Below are positions 24,376-34,849 of a stretch of DNA of 64,000 nt, piece after piece. The notes under the pieces were generated by a model. It had not been told where the DNA came from. It searched no databases and worked only from the letters and a program-made list of their open reading frames with translations. Origin of the DNA: Drosophila persimilis (taxonomy: Eukaryota; Arthropoda; Insecta; Diptera; Drosophilidae); assembly GCF_003286085.1 (NCBI RefSeq), contig NW_020825298.1, positions 2,790,001-2,854,000 on the forward strand. Reading direction: 5' to 3'. Position 1 is the stretch's first letter. The number at the start of each line of letters is the position of its first letter. A program made the translations under genes and the position numbers.

Positions 24376-27300
24376 TCAAGGGGTACAATTGAGTTGAATT
24401 AGCGACTCCTCGGGGTACTTCATCGCATAGAGCACTTCACCAATTATATGGTAGAGAGGTGCAGCATCAACGGCGTTTAGGGCCATCTTTAGACATTTGG
24501 CAATGATTGGGGGAACGTTGGTCAGCTCAAAGACATCATCGATTAATTTCAAGCGACGCTCCACTCCCGGAATGGCTTCTCTAATCCGCAGCAGTGGCTC
24601 GGATGCCATGGAGATGGAGGTAACATAGTCTCGACGGTCCTCAAAAACGTAGCACTCAATTTGGAAACGTAGAGGTTCCGCTTCCTCGGTGGATGAGGAC
24701 CTCGAACGGTAGAGAATCTTTCTGGCGTACATCTTCAAATCAATGAATTCGGCGAACTGGAAGAAGAATAGCAGGTGATCGACCAAGGGATTGGCAGTGC
24801 TGTTGATAGCATTCACTAGATTGACAAATTTTGAAAAGGCTCGATTTATGTTCAGATTGCGTAACTTTCCCTTAAGGTGAAGGCAGGCTGCAGGAGAGAA
24901 CTCGGCAGGAATCTTTACTGGCTTATACAGGCGACAAAACGATGTTGATGATGTTTGGAAGATTGAATTGGGGCATTCGATGCCGGGGAACAGCGTCGGT
25001 ACATGACCCACCGAGTCAACCAGATTTACCGGCGATATCAATGACACAACTTCAGTCTTATCTGGCTCTGCGCGGGTCTTCGCTTTCCACGCCTTCGACA
25101 TTAGACTTCGATTCTTCTTCAAAGTTGGATGAATCCGCATCTGTAGTGTGCTCCTGGTATCTTTTGGGGTGTTCCGGGCATTATCCGGAATTTGTTTGTC
25201 TTGCTGGTTGGGTAACGCGTGCAACGTTATGTTATTCCGCACTTGTTCTTTGGGCCAGTCCTCGTCTCGCCTATCTCGAACAGCTTTTTCAGATAATTGC
25301 TTGCGCAGATCAGATTTACGAGCCGAATGAAGGGTACACGCTCTTTGGATCAGTTCCTTGCGCTTTGGTTTGGTTTGGCGTACAGATGGAAGTCGACGCG
25401 GAGACTCGGGCAAAGGTTGTGGAATCTGCTCCTTTTTAAGGCGGCTGACTTCTTCTGGACCTTCCTGGGATTCATCAGCTTGGAGCTGGCGCACAGCAGA
25501 CTGTCGTTTGATAGCTGATAGACGACGCGGAGACTCGGAGATTCGCATAGTTTGTTCACGCTCCTCCTGCCTAGGTCGGCCGTCTTCTGCTCTGTTCTTG
25601 GTAACCTCATTGGCTTTGGGCTTGTGCAGAACAGAGGTACGCATAAATGGTAGACGACGCGGAGACTCTGGAAAAGCATTTGGAATCCGCTCCTGTGTTG
25701 AGCGGCTGTCTACGTCGCGAGCTTCATCAGTTTTGCATTGACTCAGAGGAGACTGTTGTTTGGAACTGCCCTCGTCTCGTTTCTTTTCGAGTTCATCAGT
25801 TTTGCTTTGGCGCATAGCAGGGTTACGTATAGATGAAAGACGACGCGGAGACTCGGGCCAAGTTTGTTGAGTCACCTCCTGTTTTGGTCGGTCGTCCTCT
25901 GCACTCTTCCTCGAAACCGCATAAGCTTTGAGTTTGCGCAGAGCAGTGCTCCGCATAAATGGTAAACGACGCGGAGATTCGAACAAAGCTTGTATACTCT
26001 TCTCTTGCTTTGATCGCAATTCCTCGACTTGTTTTTTTGGATCATCTTCAGCTACTCGCTTGTGCAGAAGGGAATTGCGAATCGGAGGGCAGACTAGCGC
26101 TCGTTGGTTCTGTTCCTGTGGCTTGCTTTTGTCCTCTTTTTGTTTCTTTTTGATTTTGATGTGCCGCATAGGTAAGCTGCGTGCAGAGGGAAGTCGACGC
26201 GGAGACTTGGACAAAGGTTTTGGAATCTGCTCCTCTGTTAGTCCGCTGTCTTCTTCTGGATTCCTCTGAACTTCATTGGATTGACTTTGGCTCAGAGCAG
26301 ACTGTTGTTTGCATCTTTCCTCTTCTCGTTCCTCATCAAATTCATCTGTTACGGTTTGGCGCATGGCAGAGTTACGTACAGATGATAGACGACGCGGAGA
26401 CTCGGGCCAAGTTTGTTGAGTCACCTCCTGTTTTGGTCGGTCGTCCTCTGCACTCTTCCTCGAAACCGCATAAGCTTTGAGTTTGCGCAGAGCAGTGCTC
26501 CGCATAAATGGTAAACGACGCGGAGATTCGAACAAAGCTTGTATACTCTTCTCTTTCTTTGATCGCAATTCCTCGACTTGTTTTTTTGGATCATCTTCAG
26601 CTACTCGCTTGTGCAGAAGGGAATTGCGAATCGGAGGGCAGACTAGCGCTCGTTGGTTCTGTTCCTGTGGCTTGCTTTTGTCCTCTTTTTGTTTCTTTTT
26701 GATTTTGATGTGCCGCATAGGTAAGCTGCGTGCAGAGGGAAGTCGACGCGGAGACTTGGACAAAGGTTTTGGAATCTGCTCCTCTGTTAGTCCGCTGTCT
26801 TCTTCTGGATTCCTCTGAACTTCATTGGATTGACTTTGGCTCAGAGCAGACTGTTGTTTGCATCTTTCCTCTTCTCGTTCCTCATCAAGTTCATCTGTTA
26901 CGGTTTGGCGCATGGCTGAGTTACGTACAGATGATAGACGACGCGGAGACTCGGGCCAAGTTTGTTGAGTCACCTCCTGTTTTGGTCGGTCGTCCTCTGC
27001 GCTCTTCCTCGAAACCTCTTTAGCTTTGAGTTTGCGGAGAGCAGTGCTACGCATAAATGGTAGACGACGCGGAAATTCGAGCATAGTCGGCAGACTCTTC
27101 TCTTGTTTGTTTGGGGCAGCTTCTTGAGCTACTCGCTTGCGTAGATCAATATTGCGAGTGGGAGAGAAGGCTAGAACTCGTTGGTTCCGTTCCTGTTGCT
27201 TGCGCCTATCTTCTTCTCGTTTCTTTCTGAGTTCATCTGTTTTGCCTTGAGCCAAAGCAGTGTTGCGTATATGTGGAAGTCTACGCGGAGACTTGGGCAA

Positions 27301-30246
27301 CGGTTGTGGAATCCGCGTCTTTTTTAAGCTGCTGTTTTCTTCTGGATTCATCTTGGTTTCATCATTTTTAACCCGGGGCCAAGCTTGATGACTCTCCTCC
27401 TGTACGTTGCCCCAGTCCTCGTCTTGTTTGTTTGGGTCATCTTCTTCAGCTACTCGCTTGTGCAGAACGGAATTGCGAATCGGAGAGAAGACTAGCTCTC
27501 GTTGGTTCTGCTCCTGTGGCTTGCAATGGTGCTCTTTTCGTTTCTTTTGGAGCTCATCTGTTTTGTCTTCAGCCGAAGCACTGTTGCGTGTAGGTGGAAG
27601 TCGACGCGGAGACTCGGGCAAAAGTTGCGGAATCTGCTCCTCTTTTAAGCTGCTGTTTTCTTCTGGATTCCTCTGGGCTTCATCATTTTTAAGCTGGGGC
27701 CAAGATTGATGACTCTCCTCCTGTACGTTGCTCCAGTCCTCGTCTTGTTTGTTTGGGTCATCTTCTTCAGCTACTCGCTTGTGCGGAACGGAATTGCGAG
27801 TCGGAGAGAAGACTAGCTCTCGTTGGTTCTGCTCCTGTGGTTTGCGATGGTGCTCTTTTCGTTTCTTTTGGAGCTCATCTGTTTTGTCTTCAGCCGAAGC
27901 ACTGTTGCGTGTAGGTGGAAGTCGACGCATAGACTCGGGCAAAGGTTGCGGAATCTGCTCCTCTTTTAAGCTGCTGTTTTCGTCTGGATTCCTCTGGGCT
28001 TCATCATTTTTAAGCTGGGGCCAAGATTGATGACTCTCCTCCTGTACGTTGCCCCAGTCCTCGTCTTGTTTGTTTGGGTCATCTTCTTCAGCTACTCGCT
28101 TGTGCGGAACGGAATTGCGAGTCGGAGAGAAGACTAGCTCTCGTTGGTTCTGCTCCTGTGGTTTGCGATGGTGCTCTTTTCGTTTCTTTTGGAGCTCATC
28201 TGTTTTGTCTTCAGCCGAAGCACTGTTGCGTGTAGGTGGAAGTCGACGCATAGACTCGGGCAAAGGTTGCGGAATCTGCTCCTCTTTTAAGCTGCTGTTT
28301 TCGTCTGGATTCCTCTGGGCTTCATCATTTTTAAGCTGGGGCCAAGATTGATGACTCTCCTCCTGTACGTTGCCCCAGTCCTCGTCTTGTTTGTTTGGGT
28401 CATCTTCTTCAGCTACTCGCTTGTGCGGAACGGAATTGCGAGTCGGAGAGAAGACTAGCTCTCGTTGGTTCTGCTCCTGTGGTTTGCGATGGTGCTCTTT
28501 TCGTTTCTTTTGGAGCTCATCTGTTTTGTCTTCAGCCGAAGCACTGTTGCGTGTAGGTGGAAGTCGACGCATAGACTCGGGCAAAGGTTGCGGAATCTGC
28601 TCCTCTTTTAAGCTGCTGTTTTCGTCTGGATTCCTCTGGGCTTCATCATTTTTAAGCTGGGGCCAAGATTGATGACTCTCCTCCTGTACGTTGCCCCAGT
28701 CCTCGTCTTGTTTGTTTGGGTCATCTTCTTCAGCTACTCGCTTGTGCAGAACGGAATTGCGAGTTGGATAGACGACTAGCTCCCGTTGGTTCTGCTCCTG
28801 TGGCTTGCGATGATGCTCTTTTCGTTTCTTTTGGAGCTCATCTGTTTTGTCTTCAGCCGAAGCACTGTTGCGTATGGGTGCAAGTCGACGCGGAGACTCG
28901 GGAAAAAGTTGCGGAATCTGCTCCTCTTTTAAGCTGCTGTTTTCGTCTGGATTCCTCTGGGCTTCATCATTTTTAAGCTGGGGCCATGCTTGATGACTCT
29001 CCCCCTGTACGTTGCCCCAGTCCTCGTCTTGTTTGTTTGCGTCATTTTCTTCAGCTACTCGCTTGTGCAGAACGTCATTGCGAGTCGTAGAGAAGACTAG
29101 CTCTCGTTGGTTCTGCTCCTGTGGCTTGCGATGATGCTGTTTTCGTTTCTTTTTGTGTTTGGTTTGGCGCATAGAATAGTTTCGGATGGATGGAATTCGA
29201 CGCGGAGACTCGGGCATGGTTTTTCGAATCCTCTTCTGTGACGAACGCCCATCTTCTTTTATGTCCTTAGGAAACTCATTAGTTATGGGCTTGCAGAGAG
29301 ATGTAGATGTAAAACGACGTGGATACTCCCGTAATGTTTGTTGACTGACCTCCTGAGCATCGTCAGTTCCCGGTGTCAAAGGCGGACTGGTGTGAATGCT
29401 TTTTATTCTTGCAGATAGACTTTTGACAGGTTCTGCCACTGACTCCCTGTATGAGCGCTGACGAATTTTCCGGGCGAGTAGGCGGAGTTGGGATTTTCTC
29501 TCCTTTATAATGAGTCTCGACTGCATAGCCTTCTTCTGCTCCTTTTTATCCTGAGACCTCAAAAACAGGAACCTTTTTTCCAACGTTTTGCTGTTAATAG
29601 AGTTTAATTGATCCTTGAAGTCCCCCATTTTATATTGGTTGTCACCCTTATCGTTTAGCAAGAAACTTGTGGAAATGCATAGCGGTTTGCCCTGGTGCAA
29701 TAAATGCCGCGGAATCTGCGACGGATCCTGGGCTAAATCGAAGATCTGCTTCTTGATCAGGCTATTGCTAGCTGCGTCCTGCAGGGTGAGCGGCAGTGAG
29801 CAGTAGGCCACCGAATAGTTGTCCAGATTGCGATGGCTTTCGAGCAAATCCGCCTCTTCGATGGTCAGCTTCGCCGAGCCCAAATGTTTATGGCTTCTAG
29901 AGCTATATATGTGGATCCTATGGCAATCGCACTTCGACGACGGACATATAAGCAGCAGAACTGTGCTTAGATCTCGACGTCTAGTCAGTGACTTCAATGT
30001 CAGAGCTATAAAAGTCCGCGAACTCACCTTCCTCTTCCAAGGCTTCAGTTTCTTTTTTGAAACCGTGAAGGGACTTTGCGACGACATGATCGTCACTTTA
30101 CGTTGGACAAACCTAAATGTCTGCCTGTCATCAATCCGCGGTAAAGGTTCAAATGAGCTGCGGCTGACTCTCTGATTAACAGCTTTGCCGGGAGTCTCCG
30201 ACACACTGGCATTGTCCTTGTTAAGCTCCTCGTTTGTCACAGGCAT
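24376..30246 (-). CDS. very long repeat-built protein of unknown function, 1,956 aa
   Basis: One uninterrupted frame of 5.87 kb. I do not recognise the protein. It has three parts. (1) A unique basic N-terminus, about residues 1-340, beginning MPVTNEELNK, with a region around 60-200 that looks folded (FIALTLKSLTRRRDLSTVLL). (2) A long hydrophilic middle, about 340-1700, rich in Lys, Arg, Glu, Gln and Asp, built from modules that each open with a version of ESPRRLP; about 18 such openings are seen. (3) A unique, more hydrophobic C-terminus, about 1730-1956, with likely helices (LVDHLLFFFQFAEFIDLKMY; PPIIAKCLKMALNAVDAAPL). Both ends look ordered and the middle looks disordered. The middle contains five 321-bp and two 549-bp tandem units, all multiples of three, so the frame survives copy-number change. 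Ser-Pro-x-Arg is a proline-directed kinase consensus and resembles SPKK-type DNA-contact motifs; a chromatin or cytoskeletal role is only a guess. A 5.9-kb intact frame through repeats argues for selection on the protein. First Met chosen; no other evidence fixes the start. Confidence 0.8.
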   Translation of the reverse strand: MPVTNEELNKDNASVSETPGKAVNQRVSRSSFEPLPRIDDRQTFRFVQRKVTIMSSQSPFTVSKKKLKPWKRKVSSRTFIALTLKSLTRRRDLSTVLLLICPSSKCDCHRIHIYSSRSHKHLGSAKLTIEEADLLESHRNLDNYSVAYCSLPLTLQDAASNSLIKKQIFDLAQDPSQIPRHLLHQGKPLCISTSFLLNDKGDNQYKMGDFKDQLNSINSKTLEKRFLFLRSQDKKEQKKAMQSRLIIKERKSQLRLLARKIRQRSYRESVAEPVKSLSARIKSIHTSPPLTPGTDDAQEVSQQTLREYPRRFTSTSLCKPITNEFPKDIKEDGRSSQKRIRKTMPESPRRIPSIRNYSMRQTKHKKKRKQHHRKPQEQNQRELVFSTTRNDVLHKRVAEENDANKQDEDWGNVQGESHQAWPQLKNDEAQRNPDENSSLKEEQIPQLFPESPRRLAPIRNSASAEDKTDELQKKRKEHHRKPQEQNQRELVVYPTRNSVLHKRVAEEDDPNKQDEDWGNVQEESHQSWPQLKNDEAQRNPDENSSLKEEQIPQPLPESMRRLPPTRNSASAEDKTDELQKKRKEHHRKPQEQNQRELVFSPTRNSVPHKRVAEEDDPNKQDEDWGNVQEESHQSWPQLKNDEAQRNPDENSSLKEEQIPQPLPESMRRLPPTRNSASAEDKTDELQKKRKEHHRKPQEQNQRELVFSPTRNSVPHKRVAEEDDPNKQDEDWGNVQEESHQSWPQLKNDEAQRNPDENSSLKEEQIPQPLPESMRRLPPTRNSASAEDKTDELQKKRKEHHRKPQEQNQRELVFSPTRNSVPHKRVAEEDDPNKQDEDWSNVQEESHQSWPQLKNDEAQRNPEENSSLKEEQIPQLLPESPRRLPPTRNSASAEDKTDELQKKRKEHHCKPQEQNQRELVFSPIRNSVLHKRVAEEDDPNKQDEDWGNVQEESHQAWPRVKNDETKMNPEENSSLKKTRIPQPLPKSPRRLPHIRNTALAQGKTDELRKKREEDRRKQQERNQRVLAFSPTRNIDLRKRVAQEAAPNKQEKSLPTMLEFPRRLPFMRSTALRKLKAKEVSRKSAEDDRPKQEVTQQTWPESPRRLSSVRNSAMRQTVTDELDEEREEERCKQQSALSQSQSNEVQRNPEEDSGLTEEQIPKPLSKSPRRLPSARSLPMRHIKIKKKQKEDKSKPQEQNQRALVCPPIRNSLLHKRVAEDDPKKQVEELRSKKEKSIQALFESPRRLPFMRSTALRKLKAYAVSRKSAEDDRPKQEVTQQTWPESPRRLSSVRNSAMRQTVTDEFDEEREEERCKQQSALSQSQSNEVQRNPEEDSGLTEEQIPKPLSKSPRRLPSARSLPMRHIKIKKKQKEDKSKPQEQNQRALVCPPIRNSLLHKRVAEDDPKKQVEELRSKQEKSIQALFESPRRLPFMRSTALRKLKAYAVSRKSAEDDRPKQEVTQQTWPESPRRLSSIRNPAMRQSKTDELEKKRDEGSSKQQSPLSQCKTDEARDVDSRSTQERIPNAFPESPRRLPFMRTSVLHKPKANEVTKNRAEDGRPRQEEREQTMRISESPRRLSAIKRQSAVRQLQADESQEGPEEVSRLKKEQIPQPLPESPRRLPSVRQTKPKRKELIQRACTLHSARKSDLRKQLSEKAVRDRRDEDWPKEQVRNNITLHALPNQQDKQIPDNARNTPKDTRSTLQMRIHPTLKKNRSLMSKAWKAKTRAEPDKTEVVSLISPVNLVDSVGHVPTLFPGIECPNSIFQTSSTSFCRLYKPVKIPAEFSPAACLHLKGKLRNLNINRAFSKFVNLVNAINSTANPLVDHLLFFFQFAEFIDLKMYARKILYRSRSSSTEEAEPLRFQIECYVFEDRRDYVTSISMASEPLLRIREAIPGVERRLKLIDDVFELTNVPPIIAKCLKMALNAVDAAPLYHIIGEVLYAMKYPEESLIQLNCTP
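25967..27063 (-). repeat. 549-bp tandem repeat, two units, inside the giant CDS
   Basis: The unit starting at 25967 recurs at 26516, with a diverged third boundary near 27064. Each unit encodes 183 residues made of three smaller modules opening PRRLPFMRS, PRRLSSVRN and PRRLPSARS. The two units are almost identical in DNA, with only scattered differences (for example the Ser-Lys-Gln versus Ser-Lys-Lys change before EKSIQALFES). This is a second level of duplication on top of an older single-module array. Confidence 0.9.
27280..28884 (-). repeat. 321-bp tandem repeat, about five units, inside the giant CDS
   Basis: Unit boundaries (the antisense form of ESPRRLP or ESMRRLP) fall at about 27278, 27599, 27920, 28241, 28562 and 28883, exactly 321 bp apart. 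Each unit encodes 107 residues with landmarks SASAEDKTDELQKKRKEHH, NQRELVFSPTRNSV, HKRVAEEDDPNKQDEDW and EEQIPQPLPES. The three central units share ESMRRLPP and VPHKRV and are nearly identical. Outer units, including an older one up to about 29205, are more diverged, which is the usual pattern of unequal crossing-over. Confidence 0.92.
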
Positions 30247-32000
30247 AATGGGTAATACACAAATTTTGAAACTTTATTTATGTGTTTAGTATATTTATAA
30301 GAGTAAAACTATAACTGAGCTCGAGTAAGCATGATGTATTAATGAGCAATTGACAGCATTGTCGGGGCCTACCCGTTCGACAGAGCCGCTAGTTTTCTGG
30401 GAAACGGTTATGAACAGGCTGAGAAACGGTAATGTGATTCCAAATTAATCGAAACGGTTTGAAGGAGATGTTCTAATAGCTTCTAATGTCTCTCCGAGTT
30501 CTCTTAAAGTCTCGGCATCTTCCAATAGGAGGTTTCAGCTCTCATAATACAATGTCCTTCATTGTTTCCTTTACATTAAGATGCAATGAAGGACGCTTAC
30601 CATTTCTAGTAACTCGCTTATTACCTACCTTTAAGCTTCATTTGCATTTTGGATGCCAGACAGCTTCCGCTGCTTAAGCCATTATAAGTTTATTGCTAAG
30701 ATGAAAGCAAAATTTTGAATATTTAAGGACGAAAGATCAAAGATGGATAGATACCTATACACTCACAACGATTTACGAGTGTGCATACGCAGGATAAACA
30801 CTGAACACGAAGCCTTTCAGCCCTCTGGGCAAACACTGAACACTTGATTTGAATACGAGTATGTTGTATGGAAGCAGTTGTCGGCCACCTGTCCTTGATT
30901 GAGTTTACCTGGTTACCCGTTGCACGTTACCCAGCCCGAGTCCCAAACTTCCTCCAATTGAATTGCGTGGAATAGAGTGGATGACTCCTCGTATGGTGCG
31001 GTTTTTCGACTTCGCGGCACTTTCCAACCGAAATCCATCATCATCCTTGGCGGAAGGGGTGCAGGGCATGGGATGTGGGTTGCGGGACGTGGAACGTGGT
31101 GGGGGGCCAAAATCCAAACGATGTTTGCCAGCGATTGTAACGTGAACTAGCATCGAGCTGGTTGCTGCCTCTTCTGGTGCTGCTGCATGCAACCACAAAT
31201 TGCAATTAGCGTCAGCATTCTACCCGATTGGCCTCGACTGACGCTGCTGCCGCTCTGTGGCAGCACCAGCTCCAACAGATGATTGATGATGAACGCTAAT
31301 TTGTGAGTTTTTTTTTTCGTGCCATAGACCCCTCCATGGTTATCTAGCAACTAAATTTGAATTTCGCAGGAAGTTCAATATTTACGAGTCTTAGTATTGT
31401 GCATGTTGCTCCAACCGATGATCGGACTTTTGTTGTGGAATATGGCATGAATGTGGAAGCTTTTAGCTGCCATGATTATGAATCACCGTTCAGCTAATTT
31501 TAAGCTTGTTTGAGCAAGTTTTCCATATCTACAGTTCATTCCACACGATTTTCTTTTCCGCAAAATGCAAATATTCTGTTACGAGTGATTTTTATTCAAT
31601 GAAGGGGTGTTCGAAGTTCCCATAAATGTTTATATCTCAACTCTCCGTGTGTGTGCGTGTGGGGATTTATGTAATCAAGAGTATAATAAATACACTAGAA
31701 AAACAATTTACAAATCATCCTTGATTACTGGATAATACTTAGGCTCGTTCAATGGATCGTTAGCCATGAGTAGGAGTATATATTCATTTTTTGGGCATTT
31801 TTTTACCATTCAATGGCATACATTTTTTCCAGTGTGCATGTGAAATCGAAAAGGAGAGAGAGAGAGTAAACGGATCTGTTTGTTCACGCTCTCCTTCTCT
31901 ATATTGTGTGCGTGGCTGAGAGGACTGCTAGCTCGAGGCAAATGAGTATGAGTGAGCGTATGAGTTTCAGTGCGTGACCATTTTCCTGTCGATGTCGGTA

Positions 32001-32032
32001 CGTGTGTGTCGTGTGTGTGTGTGTGTGTGTGG
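32001..32032. repeat. GT dinucleotide microsatellite
   Basis: GTGTGTGTC followed by about ten GT units. Confidence 0.9.
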
Positions 32033-32934
32033 GTGGCCATAAAGCAGCTCGTAAATTTCTACAGCAGCACTCTGGACAGCAGATGACCCGCCGGCCCATC
32101 TCCAACTCCCCAGCTCTCCTCCCTCTCCATCTTTTGCTGCCATTGTAATATGCCCGTACTTTTACATTTTTTTTCACGCTGTACAATTTTTCGCGCTTTC
32201 TTTTCGTTATTGTATTTTTTATATCTGTTTCGGGTGGTTCTGTTACTGTTTCTGGTTCGTTTCTTTGGTTATTACGCAAATCCTTTTGTTGGACCAGCTC
32301 CCTCCCTAGTTGTCCCCGCCGTCTCCTGCCCGCATCCGGTTCCCTGCAGCGAACGCTGTCGTGGGGGTGCGAGAGAGTACGCGTCGAACAATAGCTGTGA
32401 AATAATCACTTGCCTGTTTGCACTTTATTAAGTGGACAGCGCGAAAGGGACTGTCGCTCCGAGAGCAGTAGATTTATTGACCAAACTTTAAGTTTCCCGC
32501 TTTATAGTATATCAATTTATGCTGATGCGGGACTGGACTGGTGCCCAGGGCATTTGTTAATTTGAAGTCAAGAAATGCAAACACTTTGCTTTCCCCCTTT
32601 GGGAATTTACTTTAGAATAAAGCGTTTTTTCCAGCTCTGACCAGGAAAAGGTGACTCGAAATGCACTGCAAATGTAAACGCTTAATTAAAAACAACAAAA
32701 GCAAGAAAAGAGGGTACCTGCTGATACAGTCACGCACACTGATAAGTTCCTTGATACCTTGAATCCTTGATTCACCAAGAACCGTTCCCAAAAGCTGTCA
32801 TCCCAGATGTTGTTCATTAAATGGGACTCCCAAATTAAATAATAGCCAGCAATATTGTTCGCTATTTGCACTGCCCACTGTATCAAATCGATGCTTTACC
32901 GTAAATGCTTACGCGCTGCAGTGGCCGTTCTTTC

Positions 32935-33110
32935 GCCTCTCTGTCCACCCTCTTCGTTCCTACAGCTCGCTCGCGCTCTGTCTGTCGCTCGTTCGAGGTT
33001 TAGCTGCAGCCCGAGCCTGATCTAGCGCTCTCATTCTGTCGCTCTTTTTCGTTCTTTCAATTTCTAACGAAACAATTCGGACAATTCGGGTCGCTGGCCT
33101 TGGTCGGTCT
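32935..33110. promoter_or_regulatory. possible promoter block rich in CTCGC/GCTCT elements
   Basis: Dense short pyrimidine elements (CTCGCTCGCGCTCTGTCTG, CGCTCGTTCG, GCGCTCTCATT, GTCGCTCTTTTTCG) resemble the GAGA-type and CTCT-rich promoters of fly developmental genes. No TATA, start codon or splice partner is clear. It could be the first exon or promoter of a long gene extending either way. The assignment rests on composition alone. Confidence 0.25.
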
Positions 33111-33206
33111 TCGGTTGTTCATCGGTCGCTCCCACGTAGACCGACATACATATGTACATACATACATAGTACATGCTTTCGTCTGCGAATAAAGAGCAAT
33201 ACGTCG

Positions 33207-33224
33207 CTCTACAATATTGTAGAG
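33207..33224. repeat. perfect 18-bp palindrome
   Basis: CTCTACAATATTGTAGAG reads the same on both strands. It may be a dimeric protein site or chance. Confidence 0.8.
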
Positions 33225-34849
33225 TCTACACATAAGAGTAAGTTGTGCCTTTCTTTAAACCCATTCGACTTTTTATTTTTTAAAAACTTCAAAACCTTAA
33301 GAAAAAGAAAAAGCTCATTAGCTTTACAGCTTGATTCGGGTTATAATTTCTGTAGAAGTCATATACATAATCTTCAGTTAATTAACAAAATATTTCAGTC
33401 TGAGAGTCGTGAGTCTTTCAAGCTCTTAAGAAAGCAATAAGTGCATCCCTTAAAAGAGTCTTCCAGGCCATGCACACCTACATTTAAAATGATTTTCGAT
33501 TATAATTTACAGAATTGCAAGATATATGACTGAGATGCCATTAAGCCGGTGCCCAATCCTTCGATATACATATGTACCACTGAACATGCCATTAACACAG
33601 TAAAAACATTACCAAAACGCCATTAATTCGAATTGTAATGGTTCGTTGTCCCACATTCCCGTTACTCTTAACCCATGGCATTGGCCCCCACACACTCCAT
33701 GCCACCCACCATTCAGTATTCGCTGACATTCTGCTGACCGGTGGCTGTGTTAATCAGCGCCACCGCGCTGGCATGCAACCGAAAAATGATTGCCTCCAAC
33801 ACACATTATCTGTATTATTAATGAGCTGCATGCCGCACTAGCCACAGACACGCACACAGCAGCAGATAGAGAGAGCAAGAGAGGGCCTATGTCCTGGTTG
33901 GGTGCTGTAGGGGCATTTTTCTACCCAGGAGAAGAGAGCACCTTTCCGCGCCTTTGCTACCAAGTCCCTTCCTTGGCACATGCTACAGGATCTTTAATCG
34001 GTTGCTGATCCAAATTTTGATCGCAATCAGAGTCATATAGTATCGTATAGCAGCTCCAATAGAGAGATACCTCTGGAAGGGTATCTCAGGTATCGACATT
34101 CAACCACATTGGCATTCCTTTTTGATTGAGTCGGTCGAGTTTGCCACTCTGTACGCGTATCTCTCTTATTCGCTCTCTCAGCACATTGCATTTTCATTAC
34201 GGTGTCGCTTTTCGGGTGTTTAATTAATTGAAAGCATTTTTGCCAACGCTTTGCGGTTGCCTCCCCCTGGCCCTCTCCACCACCGAAATGGTATGCGTAG
34301 ACCGTAATAATATTGACTCTTTGGCATTGAGGACACAGACACAGACACAGCTGCGGAAGCGGACACAAAAGGCCACCGCCATCCATATGCAAATTAAACG
34401 CAGTCGAAAGATACGTCGAACGGTACGAATGTGCCGCAGAATCTTTTGACGAGTCTGTTAATTAATCGAAAAATTGTATATTTATTTTTTTTTAAATGAA
34501 GAAGAATTCTTTAACGTCAACGTTTAACGTTTCACAGAGGAAAAATCGAAGCAAACAGCAGAGCAGAGGTGTTTTTATGGTTGTGGATCCAACAAAAAGA
34601 TTTGGAACCATTGCCTGCACTATTTATAGTCTTATAAAGTTGAATGTTCCAAGACTTAGTTGAGTTCGGGTACCCTTTTTCAAGAAATGGGTCAAAAATT
34701 CAGTCTCCGAAACCACTTCGGAGTCTTTAAAACGTTTAGAAGATGTTTTTGAATCTATAACCCCAATTTCGAAATAAAGTTCAGTCCCGCAAGGGATTGA
34801 AATGACTGAATTGGCTTAACCAGAACCTTATTACATGTGGGAATGTGAA

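Noticed and set aside
25928-28976. Serial + strand frames of about 100 codons across the repeat gene
   Set aside because: They are antisense shadows that recur only because the repeat unit is a multiple of three. They are low-complexity Ser/Cys/Phe-rich and each ends at the same place in its unit.
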